A stretch of DNA of 64,000 nt from Pseudomonas turukhanskensis. Lineage in GTDB: Bacteria; Pseudomonadota; Gammaproteobacteria; Pseudomonadales; Pseudomonadaceae. The notes beneath the pieces were generated by a model, which saw only the letters and a program-made list of their open reading frames with translations, was not told where the DNA came from and did no database searches. Positions 26,397 to 36,621 of this stretch are shown piece after piece. The position numbers and the translations under genes are program-made. Numbering within the stretch: position 1 is the first letter of the stretch; each line of letters starts with the position of its first letter. The stretch is from positions 62,001 through 126,000 of the forward strand of contig NZ_BSFN01000008.1 of NCBI RefSeq assembly GCF_027922365.1. The letters are read 5' to 3'.

Positions 26397-26990
26397 ATGC
26401 GTCAGAAACCCACCGTCCTCAACCGTGAAATAGTGGCAAGTAGCCGCCTGTTTCGCGTTGAGGAACTTCAGCTGCGCTTTACCAATGGCGTTGAGCGCAC
26501 CTACGAACGGTTGGTGGGCAAGGGCGTTGGTTACGGCGCAGTGATGATCGTGGCGCTGGTGGACGACGAGCATGTGCTGCTGGTGGAGGAGTACTGCGCC
26601 GGCACCGACGACTATCAGCTGTCGTGCCCCAAAGGCTTGATTGAGCCGGGCGAAGACGTGCTGGATGCTGCCAACCGCGAACTCAAGGAAGAGGCGGGTT
26701 TTGGTGCGCGCAAACTCGAACGTCTGACCGAGCTGAGTTTGTCGCCGGGCTATATGAGCCAGGTGATTCAGGTGGTGCTGGCCCGCGATCTGTACCCCGA
26801 AACCTTGCCGGGCGACGAGCCCGAGCCGATGGGCGTGGAGCGTTTCAGCCTTCGCGAGTTGTCCAGCCTGGCCCAGCATCCGCAATTCAGCGAAGGCCGC
26901 GCGTTGGCAGCACTGTACCTGGCCCGCGATGTTCTGACCCAGCGCGGCGAATTCAACCCGGCGTCGCGTCCATGGGCTACCTGCCCTTGA
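26397..26990 (+). CDS. nudE: ADP compounds hydrolase NudE
   Basis: Nudix hydrolase of 197 residues that cleaves ADP-ribose, Ap3A and NADH-type substrates. The Nudix box GLIEPGEDVLDAANRELKEE (continuing AGFG) is complete. The ATG at 26397 follows AAGGAGCC, a clear ribosome-binding site. Its 3' end overlaps the start of cysQ by 19 bases. Confidence 0.95.
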   Translation: MRQKPTVLNREIVASSRLFRVEELQLRFTNGVERTYERLVGKGVGYGAVMIVALVDDEHVLLVEEYCAGTDDYQLSCPKGLIEPGEDVLDAANRELKEEAGFGARKLERLTELSLSPGYMSQVIQVVLARDLYPETLPGDEPEPMGVERFSLRELSSLAQHPQFSEGRALAALYLARDVLTQRGEFNPASRPWATCP

Positions 26991-27799
26991 TGGAGCAGGT
27001 GGTGGCGCTGGCACGTGAGGCCGGCGCGGCGATTCTGCCGTACTGGCGCAGCGGCGTGGCCGTTACCGCCAAGGCGGACGATTCGCCCGTTACGGCTGCC
27101 GATTTGGCGGCCCACCATATTTTGGCGGCGGGCCTTGCCGCGCTGGATCCCAGCATTCCAGTGCTGTCCGAAGAAGCGGCCGATATCCCGCTGAGCGAGC
27201 GCGCGCAATGGACGCGCTGGTGGGTGGTCGACCCGCTGGATGGCACCAAGGAATTTATCAGCGGCAGCGACGAGTTCACCGTCAATGTGGCGCTGGTGGA
27301 GCACGGCAAGGTGCTGTTTGGTGTGGTCGGCATGCCGACTACCGGACGGTACTTCTACGGTGGCGCCGGCATCGGTGCCTGGCGTTGTGATGTGCATGGC
27401 CAGCCGCAGGCGGTGTCGGTTCGAAATGCGCCGGAAGATGGTTTTACGGTGGTGGCCAGCCGTCGCCATTCCAGCCCCGAGCAGGAACAATTGCTCGCCG
27501 GCTTGACCATCTTGTTTGGTGATTTGCAGCTGGCCAGCGTGGGCAGCTCGCTGAAGTTTTGCCTGTTGGCCGAAGGCGCTGCCGATTGCTATCCGCGGCT
27601 GGCGCCGACCTCGCAATGGGACACTGCAGCCGCGCAAGGCGTGCTGGAAGGGGCGGGTGGCGAGGTGCTGGATATTCAGGGTGAGGTGCTCACCTATGAA
27701 GCCCGTGAGTCTTTTTTGAATCCCTTCTTTTTGGCATTGCCGGCGAATGCGAGCTGGCGTGGCGAACTGCTGCGCTTGGCGCGCGGCCTTAGCGTTTAG
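26972..27799 (+). CDS. cysQ: 3'(2'),5'-bisphosphate nucleotidase CysQ
   Basis: Inositol-monophosphatase-fold enzyme of 275 residues that removes the 3'-phosphate from PAP, a by-product of sulfate assimilation. The metal-binding signature VVDPLDGTKEFISG is present, as are LSEEAAD and the C-terminal TSQWDTAAAQGVLEGAGG. Two starts are possible: ATG 26972 (MGYLPLMEQ) and ATG 26990 at the nudE stop. I favour 26972 because the residues around it align with the usual N terminus. Confidence 0.94.
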   Translation: MGYLPLMEQVVALAREAGAAILPYWRSGVAVTAKADDSPVTAADLAAHHILAAGLAALDPSIPVLSEEAADIPLSERAQWTRWWVVDPLDGTKEFISGSDEFTVNVALVEHGKVLFGVVGMPTTGRYFYGGAGIGAWRCDVHGQPQAVSVRNAPEDGFTVVASRRHSSPEQEQLLAGLTILFGDLQLASVGSSLKFCLLAEGAADCYPRLAPTSQWDTAAAQGVLEGAGGEVLDIQGEVLTYEARESFLNPFFLALPANASWRGELLRLARGLSV

Positions 27800-27811
27800 C
27801 CGATCTGCTCT

Positions 27812-27878
27812 CGTAGGGTGTGCTCCGCGCACCGGGCGACCCCTCGTCGATCGCAACGGTGCGCACAGCACAGCCTAC
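27812..27878. repeat. Dispersed palindromic repeat, family C, copy 2
   Basis: 67-bp inverted repeat with arms CGTAGGGTGTGCTCCGCGCACC and GGTGCGCACAGCACAGCCTAC (first arm quoted in part as GTAGGGTGTGCTCCGCGCAC), between the convergent cysQ and ketosynthase genes. Confidence 0.9.
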
Positions 27879-27886
27879 AAAGGCGG

Positions 27887-29791
27887 TCAGAGCATGTCTT
27901 TGAAGCGCTCATCCTTCTTGTACACCAGCGGCTGACTAAAGCCTGGAATACGCATCTGCTCGGCCGTGATTTCGATGGCCTGGTCTTCGATCATGTCCTG
28001 GCCGAAGTTGTAGATGATGTCCAACTGGCCGTTCAACGCGCGCTGGTTGTATGCCTCGGCGCTGGCACGGGTCTGTTCGCGGCGCGCAAGGTAGTCGGCA
28101 AACGCGGCGTTGCCGTGGCGCTTTTTCAACATGCGTTCGGCCACATGGGGCGCGAGAATTACGCCACTGGCGTTGTTGCCGCCAAAACCCTTTGAGTTGA
28201 TAAAACACACGTCCAGTTGCTCGGCGCCGACACTGCGGTCTTGCGTGGCGAACGCCAGGTGTTGCTGGTGCACGTCCGGTGCCACGGCGTCGATGGTTTT
28301 GATGCCGGGTATCACGCCGTACTTGAAGGTGCCGAGCGCCGAAATCAGTTGGTCGCCGCTGGCGGTGGCCAGCGAGTGGCCGACAAATGCCTTCACGGCG
28401 GTAACCGGCCAGCTGTCGATGTTGAAGGCACCGGCCACGCGGTCCAGCAGCTCGGATTCGGTCACGCGGTTTGCCGGGGTGCTTGAGCCGTGGGCGTGAA
28501 TAAAGCTGCGTTTCTGCACGCCTTCCAGGCCAACGATCTGCACGGCGCTGGCCACCGCCTTGGCCACGGTCAGGTAATTACCCGGGCCGGGTGCAGAGAT
28601 GGATTTCTTGAAGCCGTCGGCGTTGATAAATACATCGGCCACGGCGCCGTGAATATCGGCGCCCAGTTCCAGTGCCAACTCGTCATCCATCAACACGATG
28701 TATTGCGCTGACTCGGCCAGGGTAAACCCGCAGTTCTCGCCGAAGGGGCGGCTGGCGCGGCGGAAGTCGACGTCGTCGCGGCCCTCGATCAGGCGTAGGC
28801 CTTCCTCTGTGGCCAAGGCGCCCATGGCGCTGTAGCCCTCGATGCATTCGGAAAGAATCGGCGCTTCGCTGTTGCCGACGATGGCCACGCGCACCTGGCC
28901 GGCGTTGATCACGTCGATGGCTTTTTGCAGGTTGTAGAGGAAGGTCGCGCAGGCGCCTGTCACCGTGCCGGTGGTGCCGACGCTGCCCAGTACGTAGGCG
29001 TTGATAAAGTCGGTGGGCATGCTGTTGAAACCCAGCGGCAACTGTTTGGCCGACACGCGCTGGCCTTTTAGGCGCGACTGCATCAGACCGCCAAAACCGT
29101 TTTCGTCGAGCTGGCTCATGATGCTGCCGGAGAACACCGCCACTTCATCGGGCTGCACGTGGCTGACGATGGTCTGCCAGTCCAGGCCCGTGGAGCGCAG
29201 CGCGTCGGTGGCGGCAACCACCGACATCTGCAGACCGCGCGGGTGGAAGCGCGAGTTATACAGTTCGCTCGGCTCGAAACCGCTGGGCAATTGCCCGGCG
29301 GACTTCACGCTCAGGGCGCGCAGGCTGTCGACCTTGAATTCGCAGCTGCCGTGGATGGTGACGTGCACCTGATTGCCGTCGAGCGCTTCCACCGCCCAGT
29401 TGGCGGGCAGCGGCTCGGGCAGTTGTTTGCGCTGAGTGGTGAAGGTCAGCGGCTGGGCGTCGCTGGTGTCGACTTCCAGGTTTTTTTGCCAGTGCACGGC
29501 GTCGGGATCCAAGTGCTGCTTTTCAATGCGGCGCACCAGGGTGGACTGCAGAATCTGCGGGCCGAAGCGCTGCTCGATTTCAGCGGCGGTCAGGGTTTTG
29601 CCGGTGGTGTCTTGATACGTGCCGTCTACCCGACTGACCAGCTTCATCATGATTGCCAGACCCACCAGGGTTTCCTGGCGCGCGGCGGCGTCCATCGACT
29701 CGATGACGGTGCGGCGGAAACCATGGTGAAACGAGCTGCGGCCGGCGGCGTTGTAGCCACCAAACCCTACGATGACGGGTAGTCGAGACAT
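27887..29791 (-). CDS. Large beta-ketoacyl synthase (PA5174-type)
   Basis: Ketosynthase of 634 residues, about 220 residues longer than FabF. The catalytic residues are visible: Cys281 in TVTGACATFLYNL, His in FIHAHGSSTPANR, and His in FVGHSLATASGDQ. The extra sequence is mostly N-terminal to the active-site Cys. A protein of this size and position next to cysQ is known from P. aeruginosa (PA5174 as I recall), so it is a core gene of the genus. Its physiological substrate is not clear; a role in fatty-acid or polyketide chain initiation is inference. It is unrelated to the ketosynthase operon at 111-4484 by position. Confidence 0.9.
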   Translation of the reverse strand: MSRLPVIVGFGGYNAAGRSSFHHGFRRTVIESMDAAARQETLVGLAIMMKLVSRVDGTYQDTTGKTLTAAEIEQRFGPQILQSTLVRRIEKQHLDPDAVHWQKNLEVDTSDAQPLTFTTQRKQLPEPLPANWAVEALDGNQVHVTIHGSCEFKVDSLRALSVKSAGQLPSGFEPSELYNSRFHPRGLQMSVVAATDALRSTGLDWQTIVSHVQPDEVAVFSGSIMSQLDENGFGGLMQSRLKGQRVSAKQLPLGFNSMPTDFINAYVLGSVGTTGTVTGACATFLYNLQKAIDVINAGQVRVAIVGNSEAPILSECIEGYSAMGALATEEGLRLIEGRDDVDFRRASRPFGENCGFTLAESAQYIVLMDDELALELGADIHGAVADVFINADGFKKSISAPGPGNYLTVAKAVASAVQIVGLEGVQKRSFIHAHGSSTPANRVTESELLDRVAGAFNIDSWPVTAVKAFVGHSLATASGDQLISALGTFKYGVIPGIKTIDAVAPDVHQQHLAFATQDRSVGAEQLDVCFINSKGFGGNNASGVILAPHVAERMLKKRHGNAAFADYLARREQTRASAEAYNQRALNGQLDIIYNFGQDMIEDQAIEITAEQMRIPGFSQPLVYKKDERFKDML

Positions 29792-30007
29792 CTAGCGCAC
29801 GCTCCTAAAAATAACTTGGCCAATAGCCGATCACTAAAAATGATGAAGAGCGGCCCGCTAAGTGGGCTCGCGTGATCGAGAGACTATGCTGACGCGAGTT
29901 GTGACTTGTGAGTCACTGTCGACGGCAAGGTTGTTGGCCGTCAAGGTTGCTCGTCTGGCTGTAAGGAGGGCGCTTAAGAGAGGGAGTGCAGTTCGCAAAT
30001 CATTGCC

Positions 30008-30037
30008 CCGTCATTCCCGCGCGCGCGGGAATGACGG
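30008..30037. repeat. Perfect 30-bp palindrome, family A
   Basis: The half CCGTCATTCCCGCGC is followed immediately by its exact reverse complement. It lies 10 bases beyond the arcC stop, between arcC and the ketosynthase promoter. It is related to the repeats at 1-97 (shared GGGAATGACGG). As RNA it would form a very stable hairpin at the 3' end of the arc message. Confidence 0.92.
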
Positions 30038-30046
30038 TTTGGGGCG

Positions 30047-30976
30047 TTAGCGGTAAATGATTTCTTTGCTGGCTGAGGAAACCCGAGTACCGGCTTTGCC
30101 TTGCACAATGGCTTCGATATCCGCCAGCGAGCCAATCACCGCGACTTTGCCGGTGTTGCGGGCGAACTCGCAGGCTGCCTGCACTTTCGGCCCCATGGAG
30201 CCAGCCGCAAAACCAAGGCGTTCCAGCTCATCGGGATGGGCTTCGGCGATGGCTTTCTGCGTGGGCTTGCCCCAGTCGATATAGGTGGCAGCCACGTCGG
30301 TGGCGATTACCAGCAGGTCTGACTCCAATTGCTCGGCCAGCAGTGCCGAGCACAGGTCTTTGTCGATCACCGCTTCCACACCTTCGAGTTTTCCGGCGGC
30401 GTTGTAGCGGGTTGGAATACCGCCGCCGCCCGCGCAGATCACGATGGTGCCGTGGTCCAGCAGCCATTTTACCGGGCGGATTTCAAAGATCTGCTTGGGC
30501 CGTGGGCTGGCCACGACGCGGCGAAATTTGTCGCCGTCCGGCGCAATGCTCCAGCCTTTTTCGGCGGCCAGACGTTCTGCATCTTCCTTGGAGTAGACCG
30601 GGCCGATGGGCTTGGTCGGGTTGCTGAAAGCCGGGTCGTTAGCGTCCACTTCCACTTGCGTCAGCAAGGTGGCGAACGGCACTTCGATCGGCAGCAAATT
30701 GCCCAATTCCTGTTCGATCATGTAGCCGATCATGCCTTCGGTTTCAGCCCCCAATACGTCCAGCGGGTACGGGTTTACCGAGGTGTAGGCGGCCGCTTGC
30801 AAAGCCAGCAAGCCGACCTGAGGACCGTTGCCGTGGGCAATCACCAGTTGGTTGCCGGGCGCGATTTTGGCGATTTGTTCGGCGGCGACGCGGACGTTTT
30901 CTCGCTGGTTATCTGCAGTCATGGGTTCGCCACGACGCAGCAAGGCGTTACCACCCAGAGCGACGACGATGCGCAT
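30047..30976 (-). CDS. arcC: Carbamate kinase ArcC
   Basis: Enzyme of 309 residues, the third enzyme of the arginine deiminase pathway: carbamoyl phosphate plus ADP gives ATP, ammonia and carbon dioxide. Motifs [15 protein letters not shown] at the N terminus, [13 protein letters not shown], and [10 protein letters not shown] are typical. The last gene of arcDABC, preceded by an AGGAGA site; it starts 62 bases after the arcB stop. Confidence 0.97.
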   Translation of the reverse strand: MRIVVALGGNALLRRGEPMTADNQRENVRVAAEQIAKIAPGNQLVIAHGNGPQVGLLALQAAAYTSVNPYPLDVLGAETEGMIGYMIEQELGNLLPIEVPFATLLTQVEVDANDPAFSNPTKPIGPVYSKEDAERLAAEKGWSIAPDGDKFRRVVASPRPKQIFEIRPVKWLLDHGTIVICAGGGGIPTRYNAAGKLEGVEAVIDKDLCSALLAEQLESDLLVIATDVAATYIDWGKPTQKAIAEAHPDELERLGFAAGSMGPKVQAACEFARNTGKVAVIGSLADIEAIVQGKAGTRVSSASKEIIYR

Positions 30977-31038
30977 GAGTGTTCTCCTGAATTGAAGGGG
31001 AGGCGATGTGACAGCGCGGCTGTCACATCGCGAAGGGG

Positions 31039-32049
31039 CTAGATATCGGCCATGGCCGCAACGAGGATCGCCTTGATGGTGTGCATGCGGTTTTCCGCTT
31101 GCTCAAAGGCGATGTTGGCGGGCGATTCGAAAACGTCTTCGGTCACTTCCACGCCGTTGGCCAGGTGCGGGTAACGGCTGGCGATATCTTTACCGACCTT
31201 GGTTTCGCTGTTATGGAACGCCGGCAGGCAGTGCATGAATTTCACCCGTGGGTTGCCCGAGGCTTTCATCATCTCGGTGTTCACCTGGTAAGGCAGCAGC
31301 TGCTTGATGCGCTCGTCCCAAGCCTCCACCGGCTCGCCCATGGAAACCCAGACGTCGGTGTGGATGAAGTCCACGCCTTTCACCGCTTCTTGCGGGTCTT
31401 CGGTGAGGGTGATGCGCGCGCCGCTTTCCTCGGCAAAACCTTGGCATTCTTTGACGAATTCAGGGCTTGGCCACAGCGCTTTTGGCGCGCCGATGCGCAC
31501 GTCCATGCCCAGCTTGGCACCGATCATCAGCAGCGAATTGCCCATGTTGTAGCGGGCATCGCCCAGGTAGGCATAGCTGATGTCATGCAGCGGTTTGTCG
31601 CTGTGCTCACGCATGGTCAGCACGTCGGCGATCATCTGGGTCGGGTGAAATTCAGCGGTCAGGCCGTTGAACACGGGTACGCCGGCATACTGGGCCAGTT
31701 CTTCGACAATCTCCTGGCCGAAACCACGGTATTCGATGGCATCGAACATACGGCCCAGTACGCGGGCGGTGTCCTTCATGCTTTCCTTGTGGCCGATTTG
31801 CGAGGAAGTGGGGTCGATGTAGGTAACGCTGGCGCCCTGGTCGTAGGCCGCCACTTCAAAGGCGCAGCGGGTACGGGTGGAGGTTTTTTCAAAGATCAGT
31901 GCGATGTTTTTGCGTTTGAGGTGTTGCTGCTCGGTGCCGGTGTATTTGGCACGTTTGAGATCGCGGGAGAGGTCGAGCAGAAAACGCAGTTCGCGCTGAG
32001 TGTGGTGCATCAGGCTGAGCACGTTGCGGTTGTGCATGTTGAACGCCAT
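31039..32049 (-). CDS. arcB: Ornithine carbamoyltransferase, catabolic (ArcB)
   Basis: Enzyme of 336 residues, the size of catabolic OTCases. It converts citrulline and phosphate to ornithine and carbamoyl phosphate. The carbamoyl-phosphate loop [13 protein letters not shown], the HPTQ motif ([10 protein letters not shown]), and HCLPAF are present. ATG 32049 ([13 protein letters not shown]) is the conserved start with an AGGAG site upstream. It lies between arcA and arcC. Confidence 0.97.
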   Translation of the reverse strand: MAFNMHNRNVLSLMHHTQRELRFLLDLSRDLKRAKYTGTEQQHLKRKNIALIFEKTSTRTRCAFEVAAYDQGASVTYIDPTSSQIGHKESMKDTARVLGRMFDAIEYRGFGQEIVEELAQYAGVPVFNGLTAEFHPTQMIADVLTMREHSDKPLHDISYAYLGDARYNMGNSLLMIGAKLGMDVRIGAPKALWPSPEFVKECQGFAEESGARITLTEDPQEAVKGVDFIHTDVWVSMGEPVEAWDERIKQLLPYQVNTEMMKASGNPRVKFMHCLPAFHNSETKVGKDIASRYPHLANGVEVTEDVFESPANIAFEQAENRMHTIKAILVAAMADI

Positions 32050-32121
32050 TTTTCGAACTCCTGCAAAAAAAAGGGGTTTGGCGGCGCTGCCTGGCTGGCA
32101 GCGCCGTCGCAAGTCAGGGAC

Positions 32122-33372
32122 TCAGTAGTCGATCGGGTCGCGGATGATCGGGCAGGTCATGCAGTGGCCGCCGCCACGGCCACGGCCGAGCTCGCCTGCG
32201 CTGATGGTGATGACCTCGACGCCGGCTTTGCGCAGCAGGGTGTTGGTGTAGGTGTTGCGGTCGTACCCCACCACCACGCCTGGTTCCAGGGCCACTACGT
32301 TGTTGCCGTCGTCCCACTGCTCGCGTTCGGCTTCAAACGAGTTGCCGCCGGTGGGCACCACGCGCAGTTCTTTCAGCTTCAACGCCTCGGCAACCACTTT
32401 TACGAAATGCTGGTCTTCGCGGCGGACATCCAGGCCGTCGGCACGGTTACCGTCGGGGCGAATGCTGAACGGCACGATAGCGTCCACGGCCTCGGCAAAC
32501 ACGGTTACCAGGTCGCGGTCGCAGAAGCTGAATACGGTGTCCAAATGCATGGCCGCGCGGGACTTGGGCAAGCCTGCGACAATCACGCGCTCGGCTGCCT
32601 TGCTGGCGAACAGTGATTGCGCGAGTTGGCCGATGGCCTGGTGGGTGGTGCGTTCGCCCATGCCCACCAACACCACACCATTGCCGATCGGCATCACGTC
32701 GCCGCCTTCGAGCGAGGCGGCGCCGTGGTCTTGGTCGGGGTCGCCGTACCAAACCTTGAAGTCGGCGTTGACGAAGTCCGGGTGGAATTTATAGATGGCC
32801 GTTACCAGCAGGGTTTCCTGGCGGCGTGCTGGCCAGTACATGGGGTTGAGGCTGACGCCGCCGTAGATCCAGCAGCTGTTGTCGCGGGTGAATTGAGTGT
32901 TAGGCAGAGGCGGCAGAATAAAGCTGGAGCCGCCCAGGTAGCCGCGAAACATTTCAATGGCTTTGCCGCCGAAGCTGTCGGGCAGATCGGTGCCGGAAAC
33001 GCCACCTACCAGGTACTGAGCCAAGGCGCGCGGCTCAAGGCTTTCGAGCCAGGAGCGCAGTTCATTAACCAGGCCCAGGCCCACGTGGTTGGCGGTGACC
33101 TTGCGGTCGAGAATCCAGGCGCGGGCTTCGGGGATCGCAACGGTTTCGGTCAGCAGGTTGTGCATCTCCACAACGTCCACACCGCGCTCACGCATTTTGG
33201 TCACGAAGTCGAAGTGGTCACGCTTGGCCTGGCTGACCCAGAGCACATCGTCGAACAAGAGTTCATCGCAGTTGCTTGGGGTTAGACGCTGATGCGCCAG
33301 GCCTGGGGAGCACACCATCACTTTGTGCAGTTTTCCCGCTTCGGAATGGACGCCGAGTTTTACCTTGGACAT
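32122..33372 (-). CDS. arcA: Arginine deiminase ArcA
   Basis: Enzyme of 416 residues that hydrolyses arginine to citrulline and ammonia. The catalytic cysteine lies in [14 protein letters not shown] close to the C terminus; the His/Asp-containing EGGDVMPIG and [12 protein letters not shown] segments are also present. The ATG at 33372 follows AAAGGAGAA. It is 26 bases downstream of arcD. Confidence 0.97.
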   Translation of the reverse strand: MSKVKLGVHSEAGKLHKVMVCSPGLAHQRLTPSNCDELLFDDVLWVSQAKRDHFDFVTKMRERGVDVVEMHNLLTETVAIPEARAWILDRKVTANHVGLGLVNELRSWLESLEPRALAQYLVGGVSGTDLPDSFGGKAIEMFRGYLGGSSFILPPLPNTQFTRDNSCWIYGGVSLNPMYWPARRQETLLVTAIYKFHPDFVNADFKVWYGDPDQDHGAASLEGGDVMPIGNGVVLVGMGERTTHQAIGQLAQSLFASKAAERVIVAGLPKSRAAMHLDTVFSFCDRDLVTVFAEAVDAIVPFSIRPDGNRADGLDVRREDQHFVKVVAEALKLKELRVVPTGGNSFEAEREQWDDGNNVVALEPGVVVGYDRNTYTNTLLRKAGVEVITISAGELGRGRGGGHCMTCPIIRDPIDY

Positions 33373-33398
33373 GGCAGTTCTCCTTTCAGAATCAAACA

Positions 33399-34826
33399 TC
33401 AGAGGGTCAGGAAGCCGTCATAGAGGCCGTAGGCCGCTATCAGGGCGCCGATAACCACCAGGGCGAAAATGCCTTTTTCGATCTGGGTAAAAATCGGTTG
33501 GCCGATTTCGCGTTTGGCTTTGGCAAACAGGAAGGCGCCGGGCGCATACAGGAGCGCCGACAGCAACAGGTACTTGGTGCCACCGGCGTACAGCAGCCAC
33601 ACCGCATAAATCGTGGCGACGGCCGCGATGAGCAGGTCTTTATTGCGCTCCTTGGCGTCGTGCTCATAGGTTTCGCCACGCACCGTCATCAGCAAGGCAT
33701 AGGCCGCCGACCACAGGTAAGGCACCAGAATCATTGAAGTGGCGAGGTAGATCAGCGACAGGTATGTGCTGGCCGAGAACAAGGTGATGATCAGAAAGAT
33801 CTGCACCATGGCATTGGTTAACCACAGCGCATTGACCGGCGCCTTGTTGGCGTTTTCCTTGCGCAGGAATGCCGGCATGGTGTGGTCATTGGCAGCGGCG
33901 AAGAGAATTTCCGCACACAGCAAGACCCAGGACAGCAAGGCGCCGAGCAGCGAAATGATCAGCCCTACGCTGATCAACACCGCACCCCAGTGACCCACCA
34001 CATGCTCCAGCACGGCGGCCATCGACGGGTTCTGCAGTTTGGCTAGTTCCGGCTGGGTCATGATGCCCAGCGACAGCACGTTCACCAGCACCAGAATCAG
34101 CAGCACGCTGATAAACCCGATGATGGTGGCCTTGCCGACATCCGAGCGCTTTTCCGCACGGGCGGAAAAAATGCTCGCACCCTCAATGCCAATGAACACC
34201 CAGACAGTCACCAGCATCATGTTGCGCACCTGGTTCATCACACTGCCCAGATCGGGGTTTTTAATGCCCCAGATATCGGCGGTGAAGATGTCCAGTTTGA
34301 AAGCGAAGAAGGCGATCAGGATAAACAGCAGCAGCGGCACGATTTTGGCGACGGTGGTCACCAGGTTGATAAAGGCTGCCTCTTTTACCCCGCGCAGCAC
34401 CAGAAAGTGCACAGCCCACAGCAGCACGGAAGCGCCGATGATGGCTGCCGGCGTATTGCCTTCGCCAAACACCGGGAAGAAATAGCCGAGGGTGCTGAAC
34501 AGCAAGACGAAATAGCCGACATTGCCGAGCCAGGCGCTGATCCAGTAACCCCAGGCAGATGAGAAACCCATGTAGTCGCCGAAACCGGCTTTGGCGTAGG
34601 CATATACGCCGCCATCGAGGTTGGGTTTGCGGTTGGCCAAGGTTTGGAACACGAATGCCAGGGTAAGCATGCCGACCGCGGTGATGGCCCAGCCGATAAG
34701 TACGGCGCCGACATCGGCACTGGCGGCCATGTTTTGCGGTAAGGAGAAGATCCCGCCACCGATCATCGAACCGACGACCAAGGCGACGAGAGCGCCTAAA
34801 CGGAGTTTGTGAGCAGATTCGGACAT
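33399..34826 (-). CDS. arcD: Arginine/ornithine antiporter ArcD
   Basis: Inner-membrane exchanger of 475 residues of the APC superfamily with 12 to 13 helices. It imports arginine and exports ornithine with no net energy cost. The N-terminal [17 protein letters not shown] is the substrate-backbone-binding motif of APC transporters. I prefer ATG 34826 over 34835: the AAGG site lies only two bases from the first ATG but nine from the second. First gene of arcDABC. Confidence 0.95.
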   Translation of the reverse strand: MSESAHKLRLGALVALVVGSMIGGGIFSLPQNMAASADVGAVLIGWAITAVGMLTLAFVFQTLANRKPNLDGGVYAYAKAGFGDYMGFSSAWGYWISAWLGNVGYFVLLFSTLGYFFPVFGEGNTPAAIIGASVLLWAVHFLVLRGVKEAAFINLVTTVAKIVPLLLFILIAFFAFKLDIFTADIWGIKNPDLGSVMNQVRNMMLVTVWVFIGIEGASIFSARAEKRSDVGKATIIGFISVLLILVLVNVLSLGIMTQPELAKLQNPSMAAVLEHVVGHWGAVLISVGLIISLLGALLSWVLLCAEILFAAANDHTMPAFLRKENANKAPVNALWLTNAMVQIFLIITLFSASTYLSLIYLATSMILVPYLWSAAYALLMTVRGETYEHDAKERNKDLLIAAVATIYAVWLLYAGGTKYLLLSALLYAPGAFLFAKAKREIGQPIFTQIEKGIFALVVIGALIAAYGLYDGFLTL

Positions 34827-34886
34827 GGTATGCATCCTTGACCTAATTAATTACAGGAATCTACGCACGTGTTGGTGAGTAGAAGA

Positions 34887-34900
34887 CTGACCTGAATCAA
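34887..34900 (-). promoter_or_regulatory. Candidate Anr/FNR box of the arc operon
   Basis: Read on the minus strand the site is TTGATTCAGGTCAG, close to the FNR/Anr pattern TTGAT-N4-ATCAA (8 of 10 positions). A TAGATT -10-like element lies at 34858-34863, which puts the box near -41 relative to a start at about 34851, the class II position used by Anr. It is 61 bases upstream of arcD. Anaerobic control by Anr of arcDABC is established in P. aeruginosa; the exact site here is inferred. Confidence 0.65.
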
Positions 34901-35250
34901 GAGCCGGCTAACTGTCCATGTTGAGCGTCTCTGAGCGTGCGGTGAGGGGACGTTGTGCTGAGAAAGTGGCGTTAAGACCGTCGCGCTAAAAGCACGAGCT
35001 AAAGCCTTTACATGCACCAACTTGATGCCGCCACGTGAAAGCTAGACGGGTTTTTTGAATGCGCAAGGCGCGGTATTACGGGGTTTGTGGGGTGGCCTAA
35101 GGCCATTGTTAGATCGGGAAATAGAATGCTATAGCGGTTATTTCGAAGAGGTCTAAATGCCGGTTGCCCTTGTCACGTTGAGCAATGTCCCGTCGCCGTT
35201 GCAACGACGGGAAACGTGTTTTCGAGGCGTTAAGCCGAAGGCGAACTGGC
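34901..35250. other. Intergenic region between arcD promoter and dctD, no gene seen
   Basis: No credible gene is seen. At 35188-35212 there is an inverted repeat TCCCGTCG / CGACGGGA that may act as a 3' hairpin for the dctD message, though no T run follows on that strand. In P. aeruginosa this position holds the dctPQM transporter genes; none are present. Confidence 0.6.
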
Positions 35251-36621
35251 TTAGTCGGTGTCTTCCTGACTGGCACTGAGGCCATGCTTGCGCAGTTTGT
35301 CGTGCAGGGTTTTGCGCGGCAGGCCAAGTGCTTCGGCCAGGCTGCGCAGCGAGTTATGCGGCCGGGCCAGTTCGGCAGCAATCAACGCGCGCTCGAACGC
35401 TTCCACCTGCTCACTCAGCCCGCCAGAGATTGCCGCGCTGGGCAGTTGCGCCGGTCCACTTTCAAGTGACAACTCCAGGCCGAGCGCAAAGCGTTCCGCG
35501 GCGTTTTGCAGTTCTCGCACGTTGCCGGGCCAGGTATGGCACAGCAGCGTGGCGCGTTGCCCGGGTTGCAGTTCTCGCACCGGCAAACTGTGGCGCACGC
35601 TGGCGGCTTCGGCAAAGTGTTGAAACAGCAACAGCGCGTCTTCGTTGCGTTCACGCAGTGGTGGAATGCGCAGGGGCGCGACGTTCAGGCGGTAATAGAG
35701 GTCGGCACGGAAACGGCCCTGGTCGGCGCTCTGACGCAGGTCTTCCTTGCTCGCCGCGATCACCCGGATATCGAGGGGGATCAACTGATTGCCGCCCAGG
35801 CGTTCCACCACCCGTTCCTGCAACAGGCGCAGCAGTTTGACCTGCACTTCCAGGCTCATGCTTTCGATTTCATCGAGAAAGAGGGTGCCGCCATTGGCGA
35901 ACTCGAACTTGCCGATCCGCCGCTTCTGCGCACCGGTAAAGGCGCCGGGCTCGTGACCAAATAGCTCGCTTTCGACCACCGACTCGGCCAAGGCGCCGGC
36001 ATTGATGGCGACAAAGGGCCCGTTGCGGCGGTTGGACAGGTCGTGCAGCGCACGGGCCACCACTTCTTTACCGGTGCCGGTTTCCCCGAGAATCAGTACG
36101 TCGGCGTTGATGGCCGCCAACGCGCCGATCTGCTCGCGCAAGCGCAACATGCTGGCTGACTGCCCGACCAGACGCCCCGACAGTTCCCGGCGATCGGCCA
36201 GGGCCAGGCGCAGGCTGCGGTTGTCCAGCACCAGGCGGCGTAATGCCAGCGCGCGGCGCACGCTATCGAGCAGGTCTTCGCTGGCGAAGGGCTTTTCCAG
36301 AAAGTCATAGGCGCCTGCGCGCATGGCCTGCACGGCCAGGGGGACATCACCATGGCCGGTAATCAGCAGCACCGGCAGCTCGCTGTCCTGTTCATGCAAC
36401 TGGGCCAGCAGCTCCAGGCCGTCTACGCCGGGCATACGAATGTCGCTGACCACCACTCCCGGCCAGTCTCGGCCGATGTTGCCGGCCAAACCCTTGGCGC
36501 TGGCCAGGCTGCACACTTTCAGGCCAGCCAGATCGAGGGTCTGACTCAGGGCTTGGCGCAGGTGGGGGTCGTCATCGATCAGCAGCACTTGGGCATGGCT
36601 ATCGAATGCGCTGTCGGTCAT
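35251..36621 (-). CDS. dctD: Sigma-54-dependent C4-dicarboxylate response regulator DctD
   Basis: NtrC-family activator of 456 residues. Receiver domain with phospho-acceptor Asp60 (VVVSDIRMPG) and Lys110; AAA+ domain with Walker A GETGTGKE (179-186), the sigma-54 contact loop GAFTGA (226-231), and FLDEIE Walker B; C-terminal Fis-type HTH (SLRSLAEALGLPRKTLHDKLRKHGL). It activates RpoN-dependent promoters for dicarboxylate transporters. The start overlaps the dctB stop by 4 bases. Confidence 0.92.
   Translation of the reverse strand: MTDSAFDSHAQVLLIDDDPHLRQALSQTLDLAGLKVCSLASAKGLAGNIGRDWPGVVVSDIRMPGVDGLELLAQLHEQDSELPVLLITGHGDVPLAVQAMRAGAYDFLEKPFASEDLLDSVRRALALRRLVLDNRSLRLALADRRELSGRLVGQSASMLRLREQIGALAAINADVLILGETGTGKEVVARALHDLSNRRNGPFVAINAGALAESVVESELFGHEPGAFTGAQKRRIGKFEFANGGTLFLDEIESMSLEVQVKLLRLLQERVVERLGGNQLIPLDIRVIAASKEDLRQSADQGRFRADLYYRLNVAPLRIPPLRERNEDALLLFQHFAEAASVRHSLPVRELQPGQRATLLCHTWPGNVRELQNAAERFALGLELSLESGPAQLPSAAISGGLSEQVEAFERALIAAELARPHNSLRSLAEALGLPRKTLHDKLRKHGLSASQEDTD

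Noticed and set aside
31081-32616. 511-codon plus-strand frame across arcB and arcA
   Set aside because: Antisense to two well-supported enzymes; no family features.
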